Positions 50,895-58,997 are shown, numbered from the stretch's first letter. The stretch is 59,436 nt of DNA from Bacteroidales bacterium (GCA_017561865.1 JAFZBH010000045.1:1-59436), one strand, 5' to 3'. Notes: generated by a model not told the origin, from the sequence alone. Made by a program: numbers and translations.

Positions 50895-52214
50895 CTAGAA
50901 ATCCAAGTCCCTGCCCCGGTAGAAGTCCAGCAGTTTGGTCTGGTACAGGCACTGGAAACGGGCCTGGATGTGCTCGGACTCGGCGCGCAGCCAACTGTTG
51001 CGGGCGTCGTTGTAGTCCGCGATGCCGGCCTTGCCGACCCGGTACTTCTCCTCGGTCAGCTCGTAATGCTGCCGGGCGCTTGCGGCCGATTCCCGGCTGC
51101 CCGCATAGCGGGCCTGGGCCGTCACGGCATTGTAGTATGCCTGCTGGATCTCCTTGTAGAGATTCTTCTTCACGTTCTCGAGCTGGATCTGCTGTCCCTT
51201 ATGGTTAAGCTGGGCCGACCGAACGTTGTTCCGGGTCGAGAAACCCTGGAAGATGGGGATGCTCAGCGACAGGCCGACGTACTGGCTGAAATTGTTCTTG
51301 AGCTGCTCGCCGAACGGGTCGGAAGAGAACTTGGAATTGGTGTAGTAGTTGGAGCCGAGCCCCCCGCTGAGCGAGAGCGTGGGCAGGTAGGCGCCCTTGG
51401 CGCGGGCGATGCTCAGTTCCGCATAGTCCACGTTCAGCTTGGCAGCCTCCACGGCCGGCTTGACCGCCACGGCCTCCTCGTAGATGGCCTCCGGACGCAT
51501 CAGTAGGGCCTGCGACGGATCGCCCACCTCGGGCGTGACGATACTGAAGCCTTCCGGGGAAGGGAGCTCCAGCAGCTGCGTGAGCTCGAGCAGCGCGATG
51601 CGCAGGTTGCCTTCGGCCTGGATCTCGGACTGGCGGCTCTGAGCCAGGGTGGCCTGCTGGGCGGACACCTCCGCGGCGCTCACCTTGCCAGCGCTCAGCC
51701 GTTCCTTGATCTGCTCCAGCAGCTCCTCGTCGTGCGCGGACTGTTCGCGGGCCACGCGCAGCAGCTCCTGGTCGTAGAGGATCTGCACGAAGGCCTGGGC
51801 CACGGCCACGCGGATGTCGTCCCGCGCCTTCTCCAGGTCGGCCGTCGCGGCCGCCAGGTTCAGTTCGCCCAAACGGATGCCGTTGGTGATGTCGAAACCC
51901 TGGAAGATGGGCACGCTGCCTCCGAGCGAGAAGGAGGTCGAGGTCGTGTTCGAGTTGGAATACGTATTGTCCGCCGTGAGGCCGCGGCCGAAGGAGAGGT
52001 TCTCCGAAGCGGAGGCGCTGACCGAAGGCAGACGGCGGTTCTGGGCCGTATTGAGTTCCACTTCGCTCTGTTCGACCTGGAGCGCGCTCTGTCTCACGCT
52101 CAGGTTGTGCTCCAGGGCGTAGTCGATGCAGTCCGAGAGGCTCCAGGGCCCTTGCTGCGCCCGGGCGGACAGGCCGCACAGCAGCACGGCGGCGATGATG
52201 GCGATTCTGTTCAT
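50895..52214 (-). CDS. TolC-family outer-membrane efflux protein
   Basis: 439 residues. Signal peptide MNRIAIIAAVLLCGLSARA, then the duplicated TolC helices: WSLSDCIDYALEHNLSVRQS, VAQAFVQILYDQELLRVARE, and the second half (SIARAKGAYLPTLSLSGGLG; NFSQYVGLSLSIPIFQGFST; YYNAVTAQARYAGSRESAAS). It would form the exit duct of the three-part exporter whose adaptor starts 5 bases upstream. Confidence 0.93.
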   Translation of the reverse strand: MNRIAIIAAVLLCGLSARAQQGPWSLSDCIDYALEHNLSVRQSALQVEQSEVELNTAQNRRLPSVSASASENLSFGRGLTADNTYSNSNTTSTSFSLGGSVPIFQGFDITNGIRLGELNLAAATADLEKARDDIRVAVAQAFVQILYDQELLRVAREQSAHDEELLEQIKERLSAGKVSAAEVSAQQATLAQSRQSEIQAEGNLRIALLELTQLLELPSPEGFSIVTPEVGDPSQALLMRPEAIYEEAVAVKPAVEAAKLNVDYAELSIARAKGAYLPTLSLSGGLGSNYYTNSKFSSDPFGEQLKNNFSQYVGLSLSIPIFQGFSTRNNVRSAQLNHKGQQIQLENVKKNLYKEIQQAYYNAVTAQARYAGSRESAASARQHYELTEEKYRVGKAGIADYNDARNSWLRAESEHIQARFQCLYQTKLLDFYRGRDLDF

Positions 52215-52219
52215 GGCTT

Positions 52220-53314
52220 CTATTTCTTGTCTTCGATGATCTTCGGACCGCGGACGATGTCGCCCTGCTGCAGGCCCTCGGTGATTTCGATGTTGATGCC
52301 GTCGCTCAGGCCGGTCTTGACCGGGATGCGGTCGTAGGCGGAGCCGTTCTTGCGGTACACGAAGGTGTCGTCGCCGTCGAACTCCAGCGCGCTCTCGGGC
52401 ACGGACAGCACCTGCTCCGCCCGCTCCAGGACGATCTCCGCGTTGGCGCTGTAGCCGGAGCGGATCTTGTGGTCGCCCGTCACCTTCACGGCCGCCTTGA
52501 TCTCGAACTGGTTGGCGCCGTTGTTCTCGACCGCCTTCGGCGAAATGTACTCCAGGAATGCCTCGGTGCCGAAGTCCTGCAGGGCGCCGATGCGGATGTG
52601 CATGGGCGTGCCTTCGGAAAGAGCGCCCACTTCCGTCTCGTCGATGTTGCCGTCAAAGATGAGGTCGGACATATTGGCGACCGTCGCCACCGTGGTGCCG
52701 TCGTTCATCGTGTTCGCCTGGATCACGGAGTTGCCGACCTTGACCGGGATGTCGAGGATGAGGCCCGTGATGGTGGAGCGGATCAGGGTCGAGCTGCCCG
52801 TCTTGTTGGAAGAGGACACGCCGTCGCGGATGACCTCCAGGGACTCCTGGGCGGCCGCCTTTTCCTCGCGGGCCTGGTTGTAGGCCTGCAGCACCTGGTC
52901 GTATTCCTCGTCGCTTACGAGCTTCTTGTCGTAGAGCGCCTTCTCCCGGTCGTAGTTGGTCTTGGCCTGTTTGAGGTTGATTTCGGCCAGGCGCACGCGG
53001 CTCTGCGCGGAGCTCAGGGAGTTCATGTCCGGAATGACGCGGAGCTTGGCGATGATCTCGCCCTCCTTGACCTGCTGGCCGGCTTCCTTGTAGAGCTCGG
53101 CAATGATGCCGTTGATCTGCGGCTTGACGTTGACCTCGTTGCGCGGGACGATCTTGCCCGTCACCACGGTCGTGCGCTCGATGTCCGCCACGGCCGCTTC
53201 GATCTCCTGGTAGCGGACCTCGGCCGGCCGGGATTTCTTGTAGAGGAACACGAAGGTCCCGATGAAAAGGATCGCGAGAACCGCGGTCAGGATGTACTTG
53301 GAAAACTTTTTCAT
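52220..53314 (-). CDS. HlyD/MacA-type periplasmic adaptor
   Basis: 364 residues. One membrane anchor near 8-25 (YILTAVLAILFIGTFVFLYK), lipoyl-like strands VTGKIVPRNEVNVKPQINGI and IIAELYKEAGQQVKEGEIIA, a hairpin of helices (SSAQSRVRLAEINLKQAKTN), and a barrel-like domain with LSVPESALEFDGDDTFVYRK. Such adaptors link an inner-membrane ABC pump to TolC. It follows the permeases after an 18-base gap. Confidence 0.92.
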   Translation of the reverse strand: MKKFSKYILTAVLAILFIGTFVFLYKKSRPAEVRYQEIEAAVADIERTTVVTGKIVPRNEVNVKPQINGIIAELYKEAGQQVKEGEIIAKLRVIPDMNSLSSAQSRVRLAEINLKQAKTNYDREKALYDKKLVSDEEYDQVLQAYNQAREEKAAAQESLEVIRDGVSSSNKTGSSTLIRSTITGLILDIPVKVGNSVIQANTMNDGTTVATVANMSDLIFDGNIDETEVGALSEGTPMHIRIGALQDFGTEAFLEYISPKAVENNGANQFEIKAAVKVTGDHKIRSGYSANAEIVLERAEQVLSVPESALEFDGDDTFVYRKNGSAYDRIPVKTGLSDGINIEITEGLQQGDIVRGPKIIEDKK

Positions 53315-53332
53315 ATATCTTGTGCTTTTTTA

Positions 53333-54577
53333 TTATTCGTCTCTCATGGCGTCCACGGGCTTGATGTTCATCGCGCGAAGGGCGGGCGCCAGGCCGGCCA
53401 CGACGCCGAGCAGGGCAAGCAGGGCGGCCGCCGCCACCGCCAGTCCGAAGCTTATCTGGAAGGCGGGGTTGAACTCGCCGGAGCTCCGCACGATCATCTC
53501 GGCCACGCTCAGCGACATCACCGAGAACATGATGCCGAACATACCCGCTATCAAGGTCAGGCTCACGCTCTCGAGCATGATCTGGGACAGGATATCGGAA
53601 GGCGTGGCACCGATGGCACGGCGGATGCCGATCTCGACGGTGCGCTCCTTGACCGTGACCATCATGATATTGCTCACGCCGACGGCTCCTGCGAACAGTG
53701 TTCCCAGTCCGATCAGCAGGATCAGGAAGTCCACGCCGCGGAACAGGGTGTCGATCAGCGAGAAGATCTGCTCGGTGTCCAGGAACATCATCGCCGGTTC
53801 GTCATCCGGGTCGAAGAAATGCTCCCGGCCCAGGACCTGCCGGACCCGCGTCTCCAGTTCGGTCATATGGATGCCGGATTTGGCCGTCGCGCAGAGGATA
53901 TCCACGCTCTCGCCCCGGTTGTACAGCTGCTGGGCGATGGTCGCGGGGATGATCACTTTCTGCTCCGTGCTTCCGTTGATGTTCATCATGCCGGAAGAAA
54001 CGTTCACGCCGACGATTTGGAAAAAGACCGAACCGACCTGGATGAAAGTACCGCAAGGGTCTCCCCCGTCGGGGAAAAGGTCCTGGTAGATGCGCTTGCC
54101 GATCACGCAGACCTTGCGTCCGCGCTCCACGTCCACTTCGTTCAGGAAGCGGCCGTATTTCATCACGGGCGCCTCGATGGCGACGTAATCCGCATTCACA
54201 CCGGTCACGTTTGCGCTGGTCGACAGCGAATTGTACACGGCATTCTGGCCCCACTGGCTGATCATCGGAGTCACGACGTCCAGTTCCGGAATGAGCTTTT
54301 TCAGACGCTCCATGTCGCGGTATTCCAACTCCCAGTAGCGGCCTTCCTGGAAGCCCTTGTACGGCACGGACGTATTGGACGACACGATGATGGCGGCATT
54401 GGAGGCGAAGCCCTCGAAGTTCTCGGTCAGCAGACCCTTGATGCCGTCGCCGGCACCGAGCATCACCAGCAGCATGAACAGTCCCCAGAAGATGCCGAAT
54501 CCGGTCAGCAGGCTCCGGCTCTTGTTGCGCAGCAGGGAGTCCGCGATCTCGTGATAGGTGTTGATATCCAGTCTCAT
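53333..54577 (-). CDS. MacB-type ABC exporter permease, second copy
   Basis: 414 residues. An N-terminal helix (LRNKSRSLLTGFGIFWGLFM) then a large periplasmic domain (MacB PCD) to about 270, and three C-terminal helices in the FtsX fold (FLILLIGLGTLFAGAVGVSN, ISQIMLESVSLTLIAGMFGI, ...). ERTVEIGIRRAIGATPSDIL is the coupling segment that touches the ATPase. It overlaps the first permease by 4 bases. The two permeases are diverged, so the pump is a heterodimer. Confidence 0.92.
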   Translation of the reverse strand: MRLDINTYHEIADSLLRNKSRSLLTGFGIFWGLFMLLVMLGAGDGIKGLLTENFEGFASNAAIIVSSNTSVPYKGFQEGRYWELEYRDMERLKKLIPELDVVTPMISQWGQNAVYNSLSTSANVTGVNADYVAIEAPVMKYGRFLNEVDVERGRKVCVIGKRIYQDLFPDGGDPCGTFIQVGSVFFQIVGVNVSSGMMNINGSTEQKVIIPATIAQQLYNRGESVDILCATAKSGIHMTELETRVRQVLGREHFFDPDDEPAMMFLDTEQIFSLIDTLFRGVDFLILLIGLGTLFAGAVGVSNIMMVTVKERTVEIGIRRAIGATPSDILSQIMLESVSLTLIAGMFGIMFSVMSLSVAEMIVRSSGEFNPAFQISFGLAVAAAALLALLGVVAGLAPALRAMNIKPVDAMRDE

Positions 54578-55842
54578 TCGGCTCTCAGTGCTTCAATGGG
54601 TTTGACTTTGGCAGCCTTGCGCGCCGGAATGAGGCCGGCCAGGGTGCCGGCGACGATGAGCAGCAGGGTCGCCTCGAGGGCGACGTCCAGGCCCACGGAA
54701 GGATCCTGCATCACTTTGATGCTCTCCCCGAAAAGTTCGACGGGGTTGGAGCCCACGGTGGCGTCCAGCAGTTCGCAGGCGAACATCCCCAGCACCATCC
54801 CGATGTAGCCGAAGAAGGCGGTGATGCTCACGCTCTCGGCGATGATCAGTTTCATGACGGACCAGGGGTTCGCGCCGATGGCCTTGCGGATGCCGAATTC
54901 GTGCGTGCGTTCCTTGACCGTGATGAGCATGATATTGCTCACGCCCACGATGCCGCTCAGCAGCGTGAACAGGCCGACGACCCAGAGGAAGATCTCCAGG
55001 ATATGACGCCCCTTGTTCATCTGCATGTTCATCCGGAAGGAGTTACGGATCCAGATGGCGCGTTCGTCGTCCGGGGCGGCGCCGTGGACGGTATTCAACA
55101 CGCGCTTGTATTCTTTTTCGAATGCCTCGTTCTCCGCCTCGGTGTCCAGGCCGTGGAAGGTGAAGGACAGCATGTCGATCTTGTCGCTCTTGCCGAAGAT
55201 GCCCTTGAGGGTCGTGTAGGGGGTGTATATCTCCGTGTCGTTTTCGTTCTCCGCCGCCTGGCGGACACCCACGATCTTGAAGGAGAGGTTGCCGATCTTG
55301 ACGCGCTCTCCGATCAGGGAGTCATAGTTCTCCTTGCCTCCCAGGAAGTTGCGGGCCTGCAGGTGGGTGATGACGATCACCTTGCGGCAGGCGTCGAGGT
55401 CGCCTCGGTTGATGAAGCGGCCGGCGTGGATCTCGATCCGGTTCATCCGGGCGTAGTCCGGATAGACGCCCGTCAGGCCGACGCTGAAGTAGCGTTTGCC
55501 GTAGGTCATCATGAAGCCGCTCTGGCTGAGGGTGGCGGAGACTTCATCCACGTGGTCGGCGAAGGCCGGACCGGCCGTGAGCGCCATGTCCCGCTCGGTC
55601 AGCTCGATGTAGCGGCCCTGCTTGAAGCCACCGTAGGGTTTCGACGTCGAGTTGCCATAGACGGACATCGTGTTGGAGTTGATGCCGGCCATGTTCGCCT
55701 CGGTGGTGTTCATAATGCCGTTGCCGGCGCCCAGCAGGACGATGAGCATGAAAATGCCCCAGGCCACCGCAAAGCCCGTGAGGCAGGTGCGGAGCTTGTT
55801 GCGGCGAACGCTCTCCCATATTTCGGTGAAGACGTCTCTCAT
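54574..55842 (-). CDS. MacB-type ABC exporter permease, first copy
   Basis: 422 residues with the same plan as the second copy: NKLRTCLTGFAVAWGIFMLI, a periplasmic domain (GRYIELTERDMALTAGPAFA and EVSATLSQSGFMMTYGKRYF), then KERTHEFGIRKAIGANPWSV with an FtsX-type end. It overlaps the ATPase stop (ATGA) and is 4 bases into the next gene. Together with the second permease and one ATPase it forms a MacAB-TolC-like tripartite exporter, often for peptides, virulence factors or lipoprotein-like cargo. The cargo is unknown. Confidence 0.92.
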   Translation of the reverse strand: MRDVFTEIWESVRRNKLRTCLTGFAVAWGIFMLIVLLGAGNGIMNTTEANMAGINSNTMSVYGNSTSKPYGGFKQGRYIELTERDMALTAGPAFADHVDEVSATLSQSGFMMTYGKRYFSVGLTGVYPDYARMNRIEIHAGRFINRGDLDACRKVIVITHLQARNFLGGKENYDSLIGERVKIGNLSFKIVGVRQAAENENDTEIYTPYTTLKGIFGKSDKIDMLSFTFHGLDTEAENEAFEKEYKRVLNTVHGAAPDDERAIWIRNSFRMNMQMNKGRHILEIFLWVVGLFTLLSGIVGVSNIMLITVKERTHEFGIRKAIGANPWSVMKLIIAESVSITAFFGYIGMVLGMFACELLDATVGSNPVELFGESIKVMQDPSVGLDVALEATLLLIVAGTLAGLIPARKAAKVKPIEALRAE

Positions 55843-56561
55843 TTCATGATGGTGCTGGTGCCGAACACGGAGGCGCTGTGCGCGCGGTTGTCTTCGATCT
55901 GTCCGATGATGCCGTCCTTGATGTGGACGATCTTGTTGGTGGCGTTGGCGACGCCGCTCTCGTGGGTGACGACGATGATGGTCATCTTGTCCTCGCGGTT
56001 GAGCTGCTGGAGCAGCTCCATGATTTCGACCGAGGTCTTCGAATCGAGGGCGCCCGTGGGTTCGTCGGCGAGAACGATCTGGGGGCGGGTGATCAGGGCC
56101 CGGGCGATGGCGACGCGCTGTTTCTGACCGCCGGACATCTCGTTGGGATAGTGCTTCGCCCAGTCGGCGAGGCCCAGACGGTCAAGGTATTCCATCGCCA
56201 TCTGGTGGCGCTTCTTGCGCGCGACACCCTGATAGAACAGCGGGAGTTCCACGTTTTCGACGGCGGTCTTGAATCCGATGAGGTTATAGGACTGGAAGAT
56301 GAAGCCGATCATCCGGTTGCGGTAGTCCGCGGCCTGTTTTTCCGTGAGGTTCTTGATGAGGCGGCCGTCGATGTAATACTCCCCCGTGTCGTAGTTGTCC
56401 AGGATGCCCAGGATGTTGAGCAGGGTGGACTTGCCGGAGCCGGAGGCGCCCATGATGGAAACGAACTCCCCGCGGTCGATGTCGAGGTTGATGCCTTTCA
56501 GCACGTGCAGCGGCTGCCCGTTATTGTATGTCTTGTTGACGTCTTTGAGTTCGATAAGCAT
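55839..56561 (-). CDS. MacB-type ABC exporter ATP-binding protein
   Basis: 240 residues. Walker A GASGSGKSTLLNILG, Q-loop FIFQSYNLIGFKTAVENVEL, signature MSGGQKQRVAIARAL and Walker B IVLADEPTGALDS are all intact, followed by H-loop VVTHESG. It belongs to the LolD/MacB group with the permeases encoded on separate genes. It is the first gene of the exporter run. The consensus promoter at 56587-56617 lies 26 bases upstream, and a putative ECF promoter lies a further 290 bases upstream. Confidence 0.95.
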   Translation of the reverse strand: MLIELKDVNKTYNNGQPLHVLKGINLDIDRGEFVSIMGASGSGKSTLLNILGILDNYDTGEYYIDGRLIKNLTEKQAADYRNRMIGFIFQSYNLIGFKTAVENVELPLFYQGVARKKRHQMAMEYLDRLGLADWAKHYPNEMSGGQKQRVAIARALITRPQIVLADEPTGALDSKTSVEIMELLQQLNREDKMTIIVVTHESGVANATNKIVHIKDGIIGQIEDNRAHSASVFGTSTIMK

Positions 56562-56586
56562 AGTGTATTATTGAACTATTACACTG

Positions 56587-56617
56587 CAAAGGTACATATC
56601 TTTTTTATATCTGCAAA
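56587..56617 (-). promoter_or_regulatory. Consensus promoter of the exporter operon
   Basis: Minus strand: TTTG at 56617-56614, exactly 19 bases, TACCTTTG at 56594-56587. This is a full match to the Bacteroidota housekeeping form TTTG-N19-TAnnTTTG, about 26 bases before the ATPase ATG. Confidence 0.8.
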
Positions 56618-56691
56618 TTTTTTTGCAAAAATCTTTTTTCGCCTCGCTTGCAGGCTACTGCCGCCACGAATGTTCGCTTCGCTCACCTCGT

Positions 56692-56740
56692 GTCATTTCG
56701 AGCACCCCCTCTTGTCATTTCGAGCGCAGCGAGAAATCTC
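56692..56740 (+). repeat. Two intergenic copies of the 'gtcatttcgagc' repeat
   Basis: A short copy GTCATTTCGAGC at 56692-56703 and a long copy at 56714-56740 (GTCATTTCGAGCGCAGCGAG plus AAATCTC). The long copy matches the in-gene copy at 41548-41574 except for small changes and one missing base. Preceded by TTCGCTTCGCTCA (56673-56685), which also appears in the rsmE palindrome. Confidence 0.75.
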
Positions 56741-56906
56741 CAAGGGCAAAGGTAATACATTTTTATTGTTTTACAATAATTATATGCTGATTTTTGAAAA
56801 TTAATTATCATTTTTCAAATCTCCCTTCTCTGCTTCCCCGCGTTATCTTCCTGCCACTCAGCCATCTACAAGACGCGTCGGGGCCGGTTTTGTTAAGGGC
56901 TGCAAT

Positions 56907-56937
56907 GCTATAACGCAGCCTCCGCCCGAAAGGTTGG
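56907..56937 (-). promoter_or_regulatory. Putative ECF-sigma promoter, copy 2 (exporter side)
   Basis: On minus: CCAACCTTTC, 11 bases, GCGTTATAGC; identical in both half-sites and in spacing to the copy at 48038-48068. Downstream on minus lies the exporter operon, 346 bases away. It is also a few bases downstream of the PLDc_N terminator, so it can only act leftwards. Confidence 0.6.
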
Positions 56938-56944
56938 GAAAAAC

Positions 56945-56981
56945 ACAAAAAAAGACAACCTCCCGGGGGAAGGTTGTCTTT
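56945..56981 (-). terminator. Terminator of the PLDc_N-like gene
   Basis: Arms AAAGACAACCT / AGGTTGTCTTT (56951-56961 and 56971-56981) with a C/G-rich loop, followed on minus by TTTTTGTGT. It lies 22 bases past the stop of the small gene. Confidence 0.85.
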
Positions 56982-57002
56982 CCGTGCGGCTGTCGAGAGT
57001 CC

Positions 57003-57179
57003 TTATATCCTATCGCGGATCAGGAAATAATAGACGATGAAGCCCAGCCAGCTGAACGCAAGCACGGCCACCGAGATGAGGATCTTCCCCACCAGGCCGA
57101 CCTTGTTGTGCTTGAAGATGTCGAGCACGCACCAGATGGCGACGATGACACCGAGGATGTAGATGATTTTTGCTAACAT
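57003..57179 (-). CDS. Small membrane protein, PLDc_N-like
   Basis: 58 residues, two hydrophobic helices: LAKIIYILGVIVAIWCVLDI and ILISVAVLAFSWLGFIVYYF, joined by FKHNKVGLVGK. The second-helix pattern (W-x-G-x-I-x-Y-Y-F) is that of the phospholipase D nuclease N-terminal (PLDc_N, PF13396) small membrane proteins. Function unknown. It ends with its own terminator at 56945-56981 and starts 3 bases after the queH stop. Confidence 0.78.
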   Translation of the reverse strand: MLAKIIYILGVIVAIWCVLDIFKHNKVGLVGKILISVAVLAFSWLGFIVYYFLIRDRI

Positions 57180-57182
57180 AAT

Positions 57183-57896
57183 TTATGGATTTAAAGGGTT
57201 TTGTTTCCTTGAAAACTCACATCCGCACCAGTTCTGGTTGTAGAATCCCTGCTCCCGGATCACCTCGTTCCTCCGCTCCTGCAGCCCTCCTTTCCGCCAG
57301 TTCTGAGCCCAGAAGGCAACCGCTGCCTGCTCTGCTCCACTGCACGGCGGCTCGGGTCTGAAAACGTCCGGCTCTGCCGGACCCCTCCCATCTGACGATG
57401 GGCCCCTCCCTCTTACGATGCCGAGGGTGGCACGGTTTTCAGACCCGACCGCCGCTTCCGTTTCGCAGCAGGCAGTTGTTCCGGCGGCGTTGACCTGGTC
57501 AAGATCCTTCCAGCGGGAGGAAGCCAGGGTCGTGGCGAGGACGTGAAGGCCGCGGGAGGCGGCATATCGGGCGGCGCGGCCGAGGCGGAAGCGGAAACAG
57601 GCAGCGCACCTCGCCCCCCGTTCCGGCTCGTCCTCCAGCCCGCGGACGGCCGCCAGCCAGGCCTCGTGGTCATACTCGTCCGCCACCAGTTCGACACCCA
57701 TCAGTTCCGCATAGCGCCGCAGCTCCGACAGGCGCAGCTCATACTCCTCGCGCGGATAGATATTGGAATTGCTGAAGAACACGGTCGGGCGGATCCCACT
57801 TTCCCCCAGACACTCGAGGATGGCTCCGGAGCAAGGCGCGCAGCAGGCGTGCAGCAGGATTTCCCGGGCCCCGCCCGGCGCTTCGACCTTCAGCAT
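57183..57896 (-). CDS. queH: Epoxyqueuosine reductase QueH, with an in-frame palindromic insertion
   Basis: 237 residues, about 50 longer than the usual form. Cys motif LLHACCAPCSGA (Cys18, Cys19, Cys22), DEYDHEAWLAAVRGLEDEPE, CAACFRFRLG, LATTLASSRWKDLDQVNAAG, and the C-terminal NWCGCEF with two more Cys are all present. These bind the iron-sulfur and metal centre of the QueH fold. Between the LDQVNAAG block and WAQNWRKGGLQERRN an insert of about 54 residues (139-193), including RATLGIVRGRGPSSDGRGP, is encoded by the palindromic element. The Cys residues used for catalysis are outside it. The enzyme does the last step of queuosine synthesis in tRNA. Confidence 0.9.
   Translation of the reverse strand: MLKVEAPGGAREILLHACCAPCSGAILECLGESGIRPTVFFSNSNIYPREEYELRLSELRRYAELMGVELVADEYDHEAWLAAVRGLEDEPERGARCAACFRFRLGRAARYAASRGLHVLATTLASSRWKDLDQVNAAGTTACCETEAAVGSENRATLGIVRGRGPSSDGRGPAEPDVFRPEPPCSGAEQAAVAFWAQNWRKGGLQERRNEVIREQGFYNQNWCGCEFSRKQNPLNP
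57318..57480. repeat. Palindromic element inserted in frame in queH
   Basis: Inner arms 57346-57365 and 57435-57453 (about 19 of 20 bases pairing), outer pairs CTGCCTGCT (57323-57331) and AGCAGGCAG (57467-57475), and AAC/GTT at the ends. The core carries CCCATC-TGAC-GATGGG, GTCCGGC-TCT-GCCGGAC and GCCGA-GG-GTGGC-like hairpins. It corresponds in order to the rsmE element, with arms of different sequence. Confidence 0.82.
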
Positions 57897-57899
57897 AGT

Positions 57900-58838
57900 C
57901 TATTCGATGTCGTTGATATCGATCAGATTGTTCAGGATGGCGTACACCGTCAAGCCGGGCACCGTCCGGATTCCCGTCTTGCGGGTGATGTTCTTGCGGT
58001 GCGTGATCACCGTGTTGATGGAGATGTTGTGCCGGTCGGCGATCTCCTTGTTCAGCAGCCCCTGCGCCACGCTCACCAGGATCTCCTTCTCCCGCTCGGA
58101 AAGTTCGTGCCGCTCCTGCGGCTCCTCGTCCGGCGTGTGCGGGCGCTCCCGGTAGCGCTGTGGATTCTCCATCAGCCGCACCATCGGTACCAGGATACTG
58201 TCCTCGATGTACGTGTGGCACTTCAGGTCCTCCTGCAGCACGCACAGATGCAGCAGCAGTTCGATGCGCAGCTCCCGGTCGCAGACTTGCGGCAGGGACT
58301 TCATCACCAGGTTCTTGAAGTCGGAGAGCTTCTCGTCGACGTTGGAGTGGTTCTCCTCGAAACGGTCGATGGAAAAACCGCTCCGGCGACGGCCGATGAT
58401 CAGGTCCTGCACATAGGGGATCACTTCCTGCTCCTCCAGGCTGAAATGGCTCTGCAGCTCCGTCTTGTAGCCCAGGAAGAAATCCCAGACCACCTTCCTC
58501 TGCGGCGCAGAACAAGGCTCCAGCAAGCGGGTCACCGCCTCTTCCATCACCACCAGGGCGCGGTTCAGATAATAATCGTGCGACTTGTGCAGATAACGGA
58601 GGATGTCGCCCACGTGGCTGTGGCGCAGCTGCTCCGTCGTCGGCTTGAAGTCCGGGAAGGAATACACCTCGCACAGCAGGATGACCGTGTCAGGGTCCAG
58701 ACCTGACTGGATGCACGCCTCCGAGACCGTCTTCTCGCCGAAACTCCCGTCGATCCCCACGCGTGACAACACGCCGAGAAGCCGGTAATTGGCCTCGACG
58801 AGCGCGGCTACTTTCATGCTGCTGACGAACTTGTCCAT
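57900..58838 (-). CDS. Hemerythrin-like sensor with C-terminal LuxR-type DNA-binding domain
   Basis: 312 residues. Residues 70-225 resemble the hemerythrin/YtfE helical bundle, with candidate di-iron ligands His84, His87, His131, Glu135, His164, His208 and Glu212. Residues 245-300 hold a LuxR helix-turn-helix: LSEREKEILVSVAQGLLNKE and IADRHNISINTVITHRKNIT. The iron site could sense oxygen or nitric oxide and switch DNA binding. An alternative start at MKVAALVEANY (7 residues in) is possible, because the -7 element TATTTTTG at 58853-58846 lies too near the first ATG for a normal leader. Confidence 0.87.
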   Translation of the reverse strand: MDKFVSSMKVAALVEANYRLLGVLSRVGIDGSFGEKTVSEACIQSGLDPDTVILLCEVYSFPDFKPTTEQLRHSHVGDILRYLHKSHDYYLNRALVVMEEAVTRLLEPCSAPQRKVVWDFFLGYKTELQSHFSLEEQEVIPYVQDLIIGRRRSGFSIDRFEENHSNVDEKLSDFKNLVMKSLPQVCDRELRIELLLHLCVLQEDLKCHTYIEDSILVPMVRLMENPQRYRERPHTPDEEPQERHELSEREKEILVSVAQGLLNKEIADRHNISINTVITHRKNITRKTGIRTVPGLTVYAILNNLIDINDIE

Positions 58839-58862
58839 TGCTATACAAAAATAAACATTTTT

Positions 58863-58893
58863 TTTGCGATTTCGGGAAATATCTCTATTTTTG
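58863..58893 (+). promoter_or_regulatory. Consensus promoter of tRNA-Leu
   Basis: TTTG at 58863-58866, exactly 19 bases, TATTTTTG at 58886-58893. Full match to TTTG-N19-TAnnTTTG. The likely start of transcription is near 58900, about a dozen bases before the tRNA. Confidence 0.85.
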
Positions 58894-58911
58894 CAATCCC
58901 AAAGTAGAACT

Positions 58912-58995
58912 GCGGCAGTGGTGAAATGGTAGACACGCTACTTTGAGGGGGTAGTGGGCGTTTGGCCTGTGTGAGTTCGAGTCTCACCTGCCGCA
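58912..58995 (+). tRNA. tRNA-Leu (GAG anticodon)
   Basis: Acceptor GCGGCAG pairs with CTGCCGC; D arm with GTGGTGAAATGGTAGACAC; anticodon arm CTACT-TTGAGGG-GGTAG with anticodon GAG; a long variable arm (TGGGCGTTTGGCCTG) as in class II tRNAs; T arm GTGAG-TTCGAGT-CTCAC; discriminator A. 84 bases, no encoded CCA. Confidence 0.94.
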
Positions 58996-58997
58996 CG

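Larger units (their letters stand above)
56562..57002. other. 441-base gap holding promoters, repeats and a terminator
   Basis: No gene longer than a 16-codon frame (56815-56865, minus, starting MAEWQEDNAGKQ) is seen. From left to right: promoter of the exporter operon, repeats related to the mutL one, an AT-rich stretch near 56755-56820, the second copy of the putative ECF promoter at 56907-56937, and the terminator of the PLDc_N-like gene. A further minus-strand TACCTTTG at 56754-56747 may be a remnant promoter. Confidence 0.6.

Noticed and set aside
56815-56865. A 16-codon frame (MAEWQEDNAGKQ...) after the second ECF-type motif
   Set aside because: Too short to support without conservation; kept only as a note within the intergenic entry.
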